Shown: positions 33,791 through 43,377 of the stretch, one piece after another
How the letters are laid out: each line of letters starts with the position of its first letter
Numbering within the stretch: the stretch's first letter is position 1
NCBI GenBank assembly: GCA_002720745.1
Contig: PBJO01000011.1
Span: 1 to 64,000 of the forward strand
Reading direction: 5' to 3'
Source of the DNA: Balneola sp.
GTDB lineage: Bacteria; Bacteroidota; Rhodothermia; Balneolales; Balneolaceae
DNA: 64,000 bases
Notes under the pieces: model-generated
Told to the model about the DNA's origin: nothing
The model's database searches: none
Seen by the model: the letters and a program-made list of their open reading frames with translations, nothing else
Program-made: the position numbers and the translations under genes

Positions 33791-35548
33791 TTAAGATCGA
33801 TTAAATATACTAGAAAATAATTGGTAAACCTGTTTTCGATCTTGCGCGTGAACTACTTTTGAACCAAATTTTTTATACTCGAATAGAGAATAGTTATGGA
33901 TCCATTTTTTAACCGATAAAATGGAAGATGGCTTCATACTTAAGTTTCTAATGCCTAGGCCAATTAACCCACTAGCACCTAAATGGGTACTGGCCAATTC
34001 ACCGCATACATTCAGTTCAATATTCGCGTTTTGAGCTGCCACCTGTATTTGTTGAACCAATTTCCAAATGGCTGGATGGTCATGTTCAAAAAGGCGTCCA
34101 ACCTGATCATTTGTTCGATCCACCGCCAAGGTATACTGGGTAAGGTCATTAGTTCCTATACTAAAAAAATCGACTTCTCTGGCAAATTTATCTGCCATCA
34201 CTGCTACTGCAGGCACCTCCACCATGATACCAAGAGGAACATTCTGTGTTTTAGTAAATCCCTCTTTTACTAATTCATTTTGAACTATGCTCAACTCTTT
34301 TTTTAACGCATATATCTCCGCTATATTCGTGACCATGGGTACTAAAATACGGATTCTATCAGGATAGTCCCGTGTACACTTTAATATAGTTCGTAGCTGT
34401 GAATGGAGCATCTCTTTTTCATCGAGTAGCATGCGGATACCGCGCCAACCTAAAAAGGGATTAGACTCTTCGGTGGTGAACCCATACAGCTTATCACCTC
34501 CAATATCAAATAGACGAATAACTACAGGACCCGTACTATCTTCAAGTAGACGCCTGTAATACACATCCTGTTCTTTTTCACTTTTATGAGTCAACCCACC
34601 GTACAGCAAAGCCTCTGTTCGAACCAGACCTATTCCTTCTGCTCTGTAGCGAGTAGCCATTGGTAACTCTTGTATAAATTCTATGTTTGCATGGATTTCC
34701 ACTCGTTCCCCATCGCTAGTAATAGCGGGATGACGGCTAGGCTTAATTTTTTTCTTAGCTATCAGGGCATCAGAAATCCTGGTTTCATACTGTTGAATTA
34801 TTTCAGGACTAGGGTCTATTAGTAAGGTCCCGTCTTCACCATCTATAATTCCAACTTTCCCTGAGGGAATATCATTAATTTGGTGTCCAATTTGGACTAA
34901 ACAGGGAATATCTAAGGACTGCGCAACTATAGAAGCATGTGCTGTCAATCCCCCTTTTTCTAAAACGATACCCACTACCTTGGCCTTTGAGAGTTGAACT
35001 ACCTCAGTCGGTGACATATCTCTTGCCACTACAATAGTTCCTTCGATATTTTTTTTAGAATTTACCGAACTAGTCAATTCTATACTTAAACTAGCTATCT
35101 GATCCGTATTAGCATACTCTGAGTATGTAGCTGCTAACTTAACCAAACGATCTTTAATTGTGATTAAATCAATTATACGTTGCTTGAATAAATTGGAGGC
35201 ACTATCCCTAAGCCGGCTAATATAAAGTTCATAAACTTGATCAATAGCATGTGTAGCGGAGACTAAATTTATACGTATGAATTTGATGATCTCTGCTTTA
35301 ATCTGCTCATCTTTCAAAATTAAATTCTGTGAGTTTATTATTTCGGATGCAGCCCCTTTTAACTTGGCGAGTAATTGTTCTAGTTCCAGCTCATAAGCGT
35401 CTACAGCGCTTTGATAGTACTCTATCTCTAGCGCAACTTCGCCTGAAGATATTTGCTTGGACAAAGTCTCATAAGTAGATAGTTCTCGAATAAATAAGGG
35501 ACCAACAGCCGAACCGTCTGAGGCTATTAGACCTTCAAGTTTATTCAT
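33791..35548 (-). CDS. ptsI: Phosphoenolpyruvate-protein phosphotransferase (PTS enzyme I)
   Basis: Enzyme I takes phosphate from PEP and passes it to HPr. The 585-residue product has the phospho-His segment KGGLTAHASIVAQSLDIPCL, the PEP-binding motifs YRAEGIGLVRTEALLY and FSIGTNDLTQYTLAVDRTND, and the active-site Cys in ELNVCGELAS. Its start overlaps the ptsH end by eight bases. No sugar-specific EII permease is in the window. Length and motifs are normal. Confidence 0.96.
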   Translation of the reverse strand: MNKLEGLIASDGSAVGPLFIRELSTYETLSKQISSGEVALEIEYYQSAVDAYELELEQLLAKLKGAASEIINSQNLILKDEQIKAEIIKFIRINLVSATHAIDQVYELYISRLRDSASNLFKQRIIDLITIKDRLVKLAATYSEYANTDQIASLSIELTSSVNSKKNIEGTIVVARDMSPTEVVQLSKAKVVGIVLEKGGLTAHASIVAQSLDIPCLVQIGHQINDIPSGKVGIIDGEDGTLLIDPSPEIIQQYETRISDALIAKKKIKPSRHPAITSDGERVEIHANIEFIQELPMATRYRAEGIGLVRTEALLYGGLTHKSEKEQDVYYRRLLEDSTGPVVIRLFDIGGDKLYGFTTEESNPFLGWRGIRMLLDEKEMLHSQLRTILKCTRDYPDRIRILVPMVTNIAEIYALKKELSIVQNELVKEGFTKTQNVPLGIMVEVPAVAVMADKFAREVDFFSIGTNDLTQYTLAVDRTNDQVGRLFEHDHPAIWKLVQQIQVAAQNANIELNVCGELASTHLGASGLIGLGIRNLSMKPSSILSVKKWIHNYSLFEYKKFGSKVVHAQDRKQVYQLFSSIFNRS

Positions 35549-35813
35549 CTTTCATTCCAAATTTTTGGTCAATTAATTTTTCGATCGCTTCTAAACAGGC
35601 CTGCTCGTCCGATCCATCTATTTCCAATTCCATTTCAGCTCCTTGTTCAGCTGCAAGAGTCATCACACCAAGAATACTTTTTCCGTTTACTCTATAACCA
35701 TACATATGTATAAAGAAATCCGATTTAAATGAACTGCTAAGTTTAACCAAGGCAGCAGACGGGCGGGCATGTAGCCCTGATGAGTTTTTTATCGTTACTT
35801 TCTTTCTAATCAT
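35541..35813 (-). CDS. ptsH: Phosphocarrier protein HPr
   Basis: HPr relays phosphate from enzyme I to sugar-specific or regulatory partners. The 90-residue product has the active-site motif NSSGLHARPSAALVKL (His at the family position near residue 15) and the regulatory-serine motif NGKSILGVMTLAAEQGAEME, a possible HPr-kinase target. It forms an operon with ptsI through an eight-base overlap. Confidence 0.96.
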   Translation of the reverse strand: MIRKKVTIKNSSGLHARPSAALVKLSSSFKSDFFIHMYGYRVNGKSILGVMTLAAEQGAEMELEIDGSDEQACLEAIEKLIDQKFGMKDE

Positions 35814-35907
35814 AGAAATTTTCTTTCTGTTCCTATATCGGAATATAGCACTCTAACACAAATTAACTACAGATTGGTTTAGATTTTTCAATAAATGAGC
35901 ATTACCC

Positions 35908-35936
35908 TTTTGGCTATTCTTTTGTACCTTTAATAT
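35908..35936 (+). promoter_or_regulatory. Candidate promoter for gatC
   Basis: TTTTGG (35908) and TAATAT (35931) are 17 bases apart and 35 bases upstream of the gatC start. The -10 matches well, the -35 poorly. The region also lies between divergent ptsH and gatC. It was found by eye in AT-rich DNA, so confidence is low. Confidence 0.25.
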
Positions 35937-35971
35937 GTTCTAATGTGTTGTAATCCAAAAATTATTAGCTC

Positions 35972-36259
35972 ATGTCTGTCAGTAAAGAAGAAGTGCAATA
36001 TGTCGCAGGTCTTGCCAAATTACATTTGAGCGAGGAAGAAATCAGTATTCTATCTAGAGATATGAATGCCATACTAGGATATATGGAACTTCTAAACAAT
36101 CTTGACACCTCAGACGTAGAGCCATTAGAACATGTCATCGAGTTAAGCAAAACCTACCGCGCAGATAAGGCTCATGAGCCCTTAACTCATGAAAAAGCTT
36201 TAAAAAACGCGCCAGATGCTGATTCTGATTACTTTAGAGTGCCAAAAGTCATAGAATAA
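35972..36259 (+). CDS. gatC: Aspartyl/glutamyl-tRNA amidotransferase subunit C
   Basis: GatC is the small scaffold subunit of the GatCAB complex, which converts Glu-tRNA(Gln) or Asp-tRNA(Asn) to the amidated form. The 95-residue product has the family start VSKEEVQYVAGLAKLHLSEE and GYMELLNNLDTSDVEPLEHV, ending DSDYFRVPKVIE. Length is standard. gatA and gatB are not adjacent. It is followed by the YfhO gene after six bases. Confidence 0.95.
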   Translation: MSVSKEEVQYVAGLAKLHLSEEEISILSRDMNAILGYMELLNNLDTSDVEPLEHVIELSKTYRADKAHEPLTHEKALKNAPDADSDYFRVPKVIE

Positions 36260-36265
36260 ATACGA

Positions 36266-38743
36266 ATGCTCGATTCTCTTTCCTCTCGAACACAGCATCT
36301 CATTGCACTAGGCCTACTCTTCATTGTGCCCTTAATTTTATTTTTTCCTTCAACCATAGGGGGGAAGGAAATGCAGCGCCATGACATTACTCAGTGGAGA
36401 GCTGGAGCAGAATCCATCATTGATTATCGGGAGGAGTTTGGTGAAGAGCCACTATGGTCAAAGAATATGTTCGGAGGCATGCCTTCTTTTGTTATTTCGA
36501 CCGCCCGGCAGGTTCCTCATTTAGATACTCTTATTAAACCTATTTTTAGCAAATGGCATCCTGCTTTTGAATATTGGGTAATGCTAGCTGGAATGTATAT
36601 ACTACTCATACTAATGGGGTTTCGACCATGGATAGCCATTACTGGTAGTATAATTTATGGCTTAACCACCTATTTCCCTATCATCATCATGGCTGGTCAT
36701 ACCTCCAAGTTTTTCGCTTTAGCACTAGCCCCTTGGATGTTAGTTGGATACTGGATGATAACTAGGAGCCCGAATATCTTGCGTGGTCTAGTGCTGTTTT
36801 CGATTGCAGTCAGCCTAGAATTTAGAGCAGGGCATCCTCAAATCACTTATTACTTTTTATTCGTTCTTCTATTTATTTGGCTCTTTGATGTGTTGAATGG
36901 GCTTAAAATTAAAGAACAGAGAAAGTGGATTCAACTAACTTTAGTATTACTTGTGGGAGGGCTTGTTGGAGTCGCTGGTAATGCGGAAAAACTACTACCT
37001 TTACAAGAGTATGCCCAATATAGCATACGTGGAGGATCTGATATTTCCGAAACAACAGGCCTGGATAAATCCTATGCATTTGCCTGGTCACAAGGAATTA
37101 AAGAAAGTTTAACCCTTCTGATTCCAAATGCTTTTGGGGGATCTTCTCCAAATTATTGGGGGTCTAAAACGGTTACCAGTGGACCTCATTATCTTGGCTT
37201 TCTCATACTACCTTTTATCATCTTAGGCCTTATAAAACAAAGGGACTATACACCTTTTGCCTTTTTATCTATTGGGATACTTGCTCTATTCTTTTCATGG
37301 GGTGAAAATTTCTTACTACTAAACAATCTTGCATTTAACCTTATTCCATTTTTTGACAAATTCAGAGCGCCAGAGACTTGGTTAGTCATAACCTCATTTA
37401 GTGCGTCTGTTTTAGTGGCCTATGGTTTGGAGGCGCTTCCAAAATTCAAACCAGAAAAATTCAATATTAACAAAATACGTGTTCCAATACTGGTGATTGC
37501 GGGTGTTTTTTGCTTTGCTTTTTTGAGCTATAATAGCCTAAAATATACAAACCCTTTAGAAGTAAATCGAATTGCCAACCAAATTGCTCAACAAAATCAA
37601 GTTAATCCCTCAAATGCAAAGGTCAGAAGCCAGGCCACCAATTTTGTGCAACAGAGATTAGTGCCCGAGCGACAAAACTTAGCAAAAGCCGACTTTATTC
37701 GTTTTGGAATTCTTAGTGTTGTGCTAATAGGCCTACTTTATGCTTATTTCAGTGCTAAACTATCTTACACGGTAGTATTACTTCTTTTATTTTTTATACA
37801 AACCTACGATTTATTGCAGGTTGGTCTTCGATTTATTCCTGAATCGGGATTTACCCACCAAAACCCCTATGATTCAGCATTTATTGAACGGCAAGCAAGA
37901 CCTCTTGACCGTTTTATTCAACAAAACATTTATGATGAGGCGGGGATCTATGAATATCGAGTCTTGCCTCTTTTAGATAATCCGTTCAACAATGCGGTAC
38001 CATCTTATTTTTATCCTATCATAGGGGGATACAGTGGAGCTAAATTGAGTTTATTCCAAGATGTTTTTATGTCTAATAATGCGGCCCTATTTGATGGACC
38101 TTTGGGTATAAATATAGATCTTTTACGACTTTTCAATACCAAATACATCAGCTACAGTGGCGGCTTAAATATTCCAGGAATTGTCCCTGTTTACTCTTCA
38201 AAGCAAGGTTCGGTTTATGAAGTTCAAGACATCATGCCAAAAGCATTTTTTGTGGATTCCATCCGGCTTGTGAGCGGCGGAGCAGAGGCTTTTGATTATT
38301 TAAAAAATCCAAGTAGAATAGATTTTTCCTCTGTGGCTTTAGTTGAACAAGCCGATCTTTGGGAAGATCAAGCAATTGAGAGAATTAACAGACTATCTTC
38401 TTCTCCGCTGGTCGATTCGACCAGCATTGTGAGAGTTACAAAATACACTGGTGCTGAGCTTGAAGTTAGTATACAACGCTCCTCACTGGGATTTCTAGTT
38501 ATAAATGAATTGTACTACCCTGCAGGCTGGAAAGCTTTTTTAAATGGGGAAGAAATCCAAATATACAAAACGAACTATTTTCTACGCGGGTTAATCATAC
38601 CACCTGGTGATCATGAGCTCATACTAGATCTTAAACCAGACTCATTTAGTCAGGGTATATTCATTTCATGGCTTTCCATCTCCTTTCAATTAATCATAGG
38701 ATTATGGGTGGGAATCATGTGGTTCCGAACCAAAGAATCGTAA
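36266..38743 (+). CDS. YfhO-family multi-pass membrane protein
   Basis: The 825-residue protein has about a dozen hydrophobic helices and the YfhO/GT-C-like features: an N-terminal TM, a periplasmic loop with MQRHDITQWRAGAESIIDYR and LWSKNMFGGMP, then AGHTSKFFALALAPWMLVGY. A soluble C-terminal domain with a YYPAGWKAFLNGEEI segment precedes the last helix. In Firmicutes, YfhO relatives glycosylate lipoteichoic acid. In Bacteroidota-like genomes the family is common but its substrate is unknown. It abuts the glycosyltransferase gene, suggesting a surface-glycan role. Confidence 0.85.
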   Translation: MLDSLSSRTQHLIALGLLFIVPLILFFPSTIGGKEMQRHDITQWRAGAESIIDYREEFGEEPLWSKNMFGGMPSFVISTARQVPHLDTLIKPIFSKWHPAFEYWVMLAGMYILLILMGFRPWIAITGSIIYGLTTYFPIIIMAGHTSKFFALALAPWMLVGYWMITRSPNILRGLVLFSIAVSLEFRAGHPQITYYFLFVLLFIWLFDVLNGLKIKEQRKWIQLTLVLLVGGLVGVAGNAEKLLPLQEYAQYSIRGGSDISETTGLDKSYAFAWSQGIKESLTLLIPNAFGGSSPNYWGSKTVTSGPHYLGFLILPFIILGLIKQRDYTPFAFLSIGILALFFSWGENFLLLNNLAFNLIPFFDKFRAPETWLVITSFSASVLVAYGLEALPKFKPEKFNINKIRVPILVIAGVFCFAFLSYNSLKYTNPLEVNRIANQIAQQNQVNPSNAKVRSQATNFVQQRLVPERQNLAKADFIRFGILSVVLIGLLYAYFSAKLSYTVVLLLLFFIQTYDLLQVGLRFIPESGFTHQNPYDSAFIERQARPLDRFIQQNIYDEAGIYEYRVLPLLDNPFNNAVPSYFYPIIGGYSGAKLSLFQDVFMSNNAALFDGPLGINIDLLRLFNTKYISYSGGLNIPGIVPVYSSKQGSVYEVQDIMPKAFFVDSIRLVSGGAEAFDYLKNPSRIDFSSVALVEQADLWEDQAIERINRLSSSPLVDSTSIVRVTKYTGAELEVSIQRSSLGFLVINELYYPAGWKAFLNGEEIQIYKTNYFLRGLIIPPGDHELILDLKPDSFSQGIFISWLSISFQLIIGLWVGIMWFRTKES

Positions 38744-40057
38744 ATGGAAAAAAAACCTAAGGTCTTAGTTGTTAGCTATTACTGGTATCCATATGCTGGC
38801 GTTGGTACTTACAGAGTTTCTAGATTCGTAAAATATCTTCAACGCTTAGGCTGGGATATAGTAATTTTAACCGCAAAAAAGTCTTCTTCAGGATACATTG
38901 AAGACCCTCACGATCCTCTACTAGTAAATGTAAAAGTATACAGATCATCTATCTTTGAGCCGATCCATTTACTATCAAATAGCAATTCCAGCAAAACTAG
39001 TAGTACACACAATCCTTCAATATTTTACTCAAAGAATAAAGGGCTACTTGCTAAAATAGCTGTTTGGATGCGATTAAATATTCTCATCCCAGATGCTAAG
39101 CTAACATGGAAGTGGTTCGCTGTGCCTTTAGGCAAAAAAGTGATTAAGCAAGAAGCCCCCGATATAATTTTTTCTACCTCTCCACCTCCCACAACGCATC
39201 GCATAGCACAACAATTGGCTACATGGAGTAAAATTCCATGGCTTGCAGACTTTAGAGATCCGTGGACTAATATTTACTATTACGATGAAGCCCCCTTGAG
39301 TCCACTAGCCCAGAAAAAGAATAAACAACTCGAAAAAAAGGTGTTACAATCGGCTGATAAAATCACAGTAGTCAATCATGGTTTTTTTGACAAAATGCCC
39401 GATTCCATAGACTCCAAAATCCAGCGTATCACAAATGGGTTTGATCCTGATCATATCAAACCCGAAAAAAGCAAACCTGAACGAAATAAACAATTCACAA
39501 TTCGATATTTTGGCAATTTAAAAATAAATCAATATCCAAATGCTTTTTTAGAAGCCCTTAGCCAAATCGAAAAGGAATCTCCAAAAATAGCCTGCCGAAT
39601 GCGTTTCGAATTCTTTGGGAGTTTAGATTCCACTATAGAAGCAGATTTAGAGTCAACGTGTAACAAGATTTCATTTGAAAAGAACGCGTTCATTCAGCAC
39701 TCAAGTATGATGGGCTTACTACCCAAGAGTGATCTTTTGCTTCTATCCATTGGAAACTCGAAAAATAGTAGCTATGCCTTATCTACAAAAGTATTTGAAT
39801 ACATGATTTCCGGATCTAAAGTTCTTGGTATTGGCCCCATTCAAGGCGCAGCAGCAGAAATAGTTAACACGACAGGCATTGGGGAGTTTTTTGAGAGAGC
39901 AGATATGAATGGGGTTTATACCTATCTTATTGAATGTTTTAAGGAATATGAGCGCGATAACCAAGCCTTAAATGAAAGGAACTTGGCTATGAATAAATAC
40001 AGCTTTATTCAGTTAAGTAAACAGTTAGATTCGATCTTAAAAGAGCTTATTCATTAG
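38744..40057 (+). CDS. Family 4-type (GT-B) glycosyltransferase
   Basis: The 437-residue protein starts with the GT4 acceptor-binding pattern VLVVSYYWYPYAGVGTYRVS and has an N-terminal Rossmann domain with IIFSTSPPPTTHRIAQQLA, then IPWLADFRDPWTNIYYYDEA. The donor-binding half starts near ITNGFDPDHIKPE. It is in the Wca/ExpC-like subgroup that acts on polysaccharides. It follows YfhO with no spacer and converges on the ligase gene one base away. Donor and acceptor cannot be read. Confidence 0.88.
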   Translation: MEKKPKVLVVSYYWYPYAGVGTYRVSRFVKYLQRLGWDIVILTAKKSSSGYIEDPHDPLLVNVKVYRSSIFEPIHLLSNSNSSKTSSTHNPSIFYSKNKGLLAKIAVWMRLNILIPDAKLTWKWFAVPLGKKVIKQEAPDIIFSTSPPPTTHRIAQQLATWSKIPWLADFRDPWTNIYYYDEAPLSPLAQKKNKQLEKKVLQSADKITVVNHGFFDKMPDSIDSKIQRITNGFDPDHIKPEKSKPERNKQFTIRYFGNLKINQYPNAFLEALSQIEKESPKIACRMRFEFFGSLDSTIEADLESTCNKISFEKNAFIQHSSMMGLLPKSDLLLLSIGNSKNSSYALSTKVFEYMISGSKVLGIGPIQGAAAEIVNTTGIGEFFERADMNGVYTYLIECFKEYERDNQALNERNLAMNKYSFIQLSKQLDSILKELIH

Positions 40058-40058
40058 T

Positions 40059-41528
40059 TTATGGCTTTTTTTGAGCCTTTTTAGTAATCAATGCCTTTCT
40101 TTTCTTCTTACCAGTATGGGCATGTGGTATACTATCCACATAATTAAACTTTGTTGGTATTTTGTATGAATCAAGCGATTCACGCAAAAAATGAACCCAT
40201 TCATACTTTGTGAGCTGTTCGCTTCTTGAAATGATATACGCATATATTTGTTCTCCAGTTAGATCATTTTCCAATGAGATGCAAGCACAATCCTGTACGG
40301 ATGGATGCTGTAGAATCTGATGCTCAATTTCTTGAGGAAATTCTTTTTTGCCTCCAATATTCATTACATCGTCATTTCTACCTTTCATTTGAATGTGACC
40401 GCTGGCTTTATGAATCCCAAGATCCCCCGTTCTAAACCATCCATCTACCAAAACCTGATGACTTCGCTCTGGGTCATTCCAATAACCAGGTGTTTGAATA
40501 GAACCTTTTACCATAATTTCACCTATCTCTCCAGTAGGTAAGGGAGTCATCGATTCATTCATAATAGCAACTTCTACATTTGGCGAGGGCTTACCCAAGG
40601 TATCTAAATGGGCTGCATCGTCATGAAATTCAGTAAATATATTGGCCGCGACCTCTGTCAACCCATAATGCATACAGATTCGAGTGGATGAAAGCTGCTC
40701 TGCTAAATCTCTTTTTTGTGCAGCTGACATGGGCATGCTACCAAATTCAATGTATTTTAACTTCTGAAAATAGGGTATATAATGATCTTTCATGAGTTTT
40801 TTCATAACCTGAAAACCGGTAGGCACCATACATAAACCAGTGGCACCATCTGAAATATGATCAAAAAACCGCTGGGGAAACATAAATCCCTCTTCTAACA
40901 CAGCGGTAGCTCCCATCATCAAGTTTACACGTAACCTCCGAAGACCAAAGGCATGATATAATGGCAAAGGGATTATTTCTTTATCATCATGAGTATTCCC
41001 AATGAATTCGTTAGAATTTCTAACCCCAGCCAAAATATTTAAATGACTCAGTTGTACTCCTTTTCGAGAACCTGTCGTACCTGTAGTGAATAAGATATCC
41101 GCGATCTCATTGCTTTCAGGAAAAGGATTTATTAACTCTGGTTGACGTGTATCGATATCCTGTTCCAAATCTTCAAAGGGAAAATTAGCTTCTAAAGTAG
41201 TTGGAAATAATGATAAGGCAGGATTGATTTGAAGGTAAAGTGCATTACGCTCTACTGATGTCATCCTTGCATCAACCGGTACAGCAACTGCTCCTATTCG
41301 ATGGCAGGCTAAATAAATTGCCGAAAAGCGTAAAGATGACTGACCATGAAAGAGTATTCTATCTCCTCTGTAAACTCCTTTAGCAATAAAATAGTGAGCA
41401 TATGCTTTCACCCACTGCCCAAGTTCTGCATAGCTAAGCGAATTTTCCTTCCATATTATAGCCGTTTTATTTGGCTTCTCTTCAATTACTTGAAAGAAGG
41501 AATGAATAATGGAAGAGGAAGGTGACAT
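40059..41528 (-). CDS. AMP-dependent acyl-activating ligase of the surface-glycan operon
   Basis: The 489-residue ANL-superfamily enzyme has the P-loop ADILFTTGTTGSRKGVQLSH, the adenine motif CMHYGLTEVAANIFTEF, and GWFRTGDLGIHKASGHIQMK with the hinge GRNDDVMNIGGKKEFPQEIE. The C-terminal catalytic lysine region (HTGKKKRKALI) is present. It lies directly downstream of an acyl carrier protein gene (five bases), so the natural reading is that it loads an acid onto that carrier. The acid cannot be told from sequence by eye. Confidence 0.88.
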   Translation of the reverse strand: MSPSSSIIHSFFQVIEEKPNKTAIIWKENSLSYAELGQWVKAYAHYFIAKGVYRGDRILFHGQSSLRFSAIYLACHRIGAVAVPVDARMTSVERNALYLQINPALSLFPTTLEANFPFEDLEQDIDTRQPELINPFPESNEIADILFTTGTTGSRKGVQLSHLNILAGVRNSNEFIGNTHDDKEIIPLPLYHAFGLRRLRVNLMMGATAVLEEGFMFPQRFFDHISDGATGLCMVPTGFQVMKKLMKDHYIPYFQKLKYIEFGSMPMSAAQKRDLAEQLSSTRICMHYGLTEVAANIFTEFHDDAAHLDTLGKPSPNVEVAIMNESMTPLPTGEIGEIMVKGSIQTPGYWNDPERSHQVLVDGWFRTGDLGIHKASGHIQMKGRNDDVMNIGGKKEFPQEIEHQILQHPSVQDCACISLENDLTGEQIYAYIISRSEQLTKYEWVHFLRESLDSYKIPTKFNYVDSIPHAHTGKKKRKALITKKAQKKP

Positions 41529-41533
41529 TCAGC

Positions 41534-41758
41534 TCACGATAATTCTTCAATGATTTGTTTAAAATGAGCTACTGATTCTAGTTTTACTATTTTTTCGGTA
41601 GTAATTTCAATGTCGTATTCATCTTCTATAGCGGTAATAATATTAATATGACCTAAGGAATCCCATTCAGGAATGTCTTTAGGACAAGTTTCTTCATTTA
41701 TTTGGGCATCTGGTGACAACATCAGTGTTTGTCTAATCAGTTCTTCTATGTTGTTCAT
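41534..41758 (-). CDS. Acyl carrier protein of the glycan operon
   Basis: The 74-residue protein (from ATG 41758) has the phosphopantetheine site EWDSLGHINIITAIEDEYDI with the modifiable Ser in DSL. A GTG at 41770, overlapping the upstream LpxD-like stop as GTGA, is an alternative start that adds MRTV. It is sandwiched between the ligase and the LpxD-like acyltransferase, so it is probably a dedicated carrier for that pair and not the fatty-acid-synthesis ACP. Confidence 0.88.
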   Translation of the reverse strand: MNNIEELIRQTLMLSPDAQINEETCPKDIPEWDSLGHINIITAIEDEYDIEITTEKIVKLESVAHFKQIIEELS

Positions 41759-41766
41759 TACTGTTC

Positions 41767-42690
41767 TCACATTTTAGGAATAATTCTACGCCCAATAGCT
41801 TGGTAGCGATCAGGAATAGTTTGAGTTACTGTTGCACCTAATGCAACAAATGCATGATCTCCAATACTAAGTTTATTTAGTATAGTGGCTCCAGGACTAA
41901 TCCAAACATGATCTCCAATAGTAGTAGAACCAGCAATAGAAACCGCACCTGTAATAAGACAATGCTTACCAATTTGCACATTATGTGATATATGCACCGC
42001 TTTAGAGATCTTAGTTCCTTCACCGATTACCGTATCTTGAATAGCACCCCGGTCAATAGTACTACCGGCTCCTACCTCTACCCGATTGGATATTCGTACC
42101 CCACCATTATGTGGAAATCGCTCCCATACTCCATCAGAAGTTTTAGCTAGGCCGAAACCTTCAGCACCTAAAACTACACCAGCTTCAATGACTGCTTCCT
42201 CTCCAATTACCACCCCATCATAGAGGTGACAATTACCATGAATATTAGTTTTAGCGCCAATAACGCACTTACCAATTGTGCAATTAGGTCCTATGCTAGC
42301 TGTAGCATCTATCTCTGCTTCAGGATGTACTACGCAACTGGGATGTACTCCCGTTTCGTTTGTTTTAACAGTAATTGATCGAATCATCCTAGTAAAGGCA
42401 AGTTTTGGGTCTTCCACCTTAATTAGTGTCTTTGTGGATTTCATTTTCGAACTCAACACTATGCGCATATCACACACAACAACGGTTGCCTTTGTTTTTT
42501 CAACAATCTGTTGTTTGTTATCTGCGCTTGGATGACACCAGGTAATAGCTTTTTTGCTTGGGCCGTAAGTTTTGTCTTCAATAGAAGCAACGATATGTAG
42601 TTGATGATTATCAGCCAGGCCCTCACGGCTATAGGCTGCGGTCATCACTTCTAAAAGTTCATCCAGAAAAAAAGGCTGTTTGTAGGCCAT
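41767..42690 (-). CDS. LpxD-like left-handed beta-helix N-acyltransferase
   Basis: The 307-residue product has an LpxD-type N-domain (AITWCHPSADNKQQIVEKTK) and then hexapeptide repeats (about residues 118-290: VVHPEAEIDATASIGPNCTI and onwards). The segment GFGLAKTSDGVWERFPHNGG and the catalytic-His region SKAVHISHNVQIGKHCLIT match LpxD. LpxD adds a 3-hydroxyacyl chain from ACP to UDP-GlcN-acyl. A position beside a dedicated ACP, a ligase and a deacetylase, away from lpxA/lpxB, suggests a specialised paralogue acylating a surface sugar. True lipid-A LpxD cannot be excluded. Confidence 0.8.
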   Translation of the reverse strand: MAYKQPFFLDELLEVMTAAYSREGLADNHQLHIVASIEDKTYGPSKKAITWCHPSADNKQQIVEKTKATVVVCDMRIVLSSKMKSTKTLIKVEDPKLAFTRMIRSITVKTNETGVHPSCVVHPEAEIDATASIGPNCTIGKCVIGAKTNIHGNCHLYDGVVIGEEAVIEAGVVLGAEGFGLAKTSDGVWERFPHNGGVRISNRVEVGAGSTIDRGAIQDTVIGEGTKISKAVHISHNVQIGKHCLITGAVSIAGSTTIGDHVWISPGATILNKLSIGDHAFVALGATVTQTIPDRYQAIGRRIIPKM

Positions 42691-42724
42691 AAATACTGAT
42701 ACTCAGGTTACGTCAGAAATTAAA

Positions 42725-43363
42725 CTACAATTTAAGTCTTTTGACTTCAAATGCCTCAGCAAACATCTCATTAACCTGCACCCCACGGATACGAGCTAAG
42801 CCCTCAATAAATTCTTTTGTAAAATAAGGACGCTGTTTCTCGAACTGTGAATCATATGCTAACATCATCTTCCACTTAAGATCTAAATGCCGCTGCTTTA
42901 GTGGCACAAATGCTTGGGTATCAAAACTGATGTGATTCCAAGGAAGTTCATATCCCCAGATACTAACTTGTTTAAATGCTCTCAAACCTTCGTTGTGAAC
43001 GACCTGATGATCTTGATGCAAATCACTACCTGATGGAACCAATACTAAATCTGGTTTGATTTGCTGACGTAACTTAATCAATTCTTCAAGCAACTCTTGT
43101 CGGTGATAAGACAACATTCTAACCTGATAGTCATAAACAAATAGCTGCTCTTTAGGGATACCTAGAATATCCATAGACTCATGGAATTCATTTCTTAGTT
43201 GTTCAGGATTGGCTCCTTCTGACAGTGAGGCTCTGGCAGTAGAAAAAGCGGCTACAAAGATCTTTTTACCCTCTTCTAAAAAGCGCGCGATCGTTCCACC
43301 ACAACCCAATTCGGCATCGTCGGTGTGTGGGGCTAGAATAAGTACTGTTTGGATGCTTTGCAT
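42725..43363 (-). CDS. PIG-L family zinc deacetylase
   Basis: The 212-residue protein has the PIG-L motifs VLILAPHTDDAELGCGGTIA (zinc ligands) and VPSGSDLHQDHQVVHNEGLR. Family members remove N-acetyl groups from sugars such as GlcNAc-PI, mycothiol precursors or sugar nucleotides. In this operon it could free an amine that the LpxD-like enzyme then re-acylates. The product has no signal peptide, so it acts in the cytoplasm. It sits between the GNAT-like gene and the LpxD-like gene. Confidence 0.9.
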   Translation of the reverse strand: MQSIQTVLILAPHTDDAELGCGGTIARFLEEGKKIFVAAFSTARASLSEGANPEQLRNEFHESMDILGIPKEQLFVYDYQVRMLSYHRQELLEELIKLRQQIKPDLVLVPSGSDLHQDHQVVHNEGLRAFKQVSIWGYELPWNHISFDTQAFVPLKQRHLDLKWKMMLAYDSQFEKQRPYFTKEFIEGLARIRGVQVNEMFAEAFEVKRLKL

Positions 43364-43377
43364 AGGGCTAATTTAGT

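Noticed and set aside
33983-34273. 96-codon plus-strand frame opposite ptsI
   Set aside because: Lies over the conserved enzyme I PEP-binding region, which is clearly coding on the minus strand.
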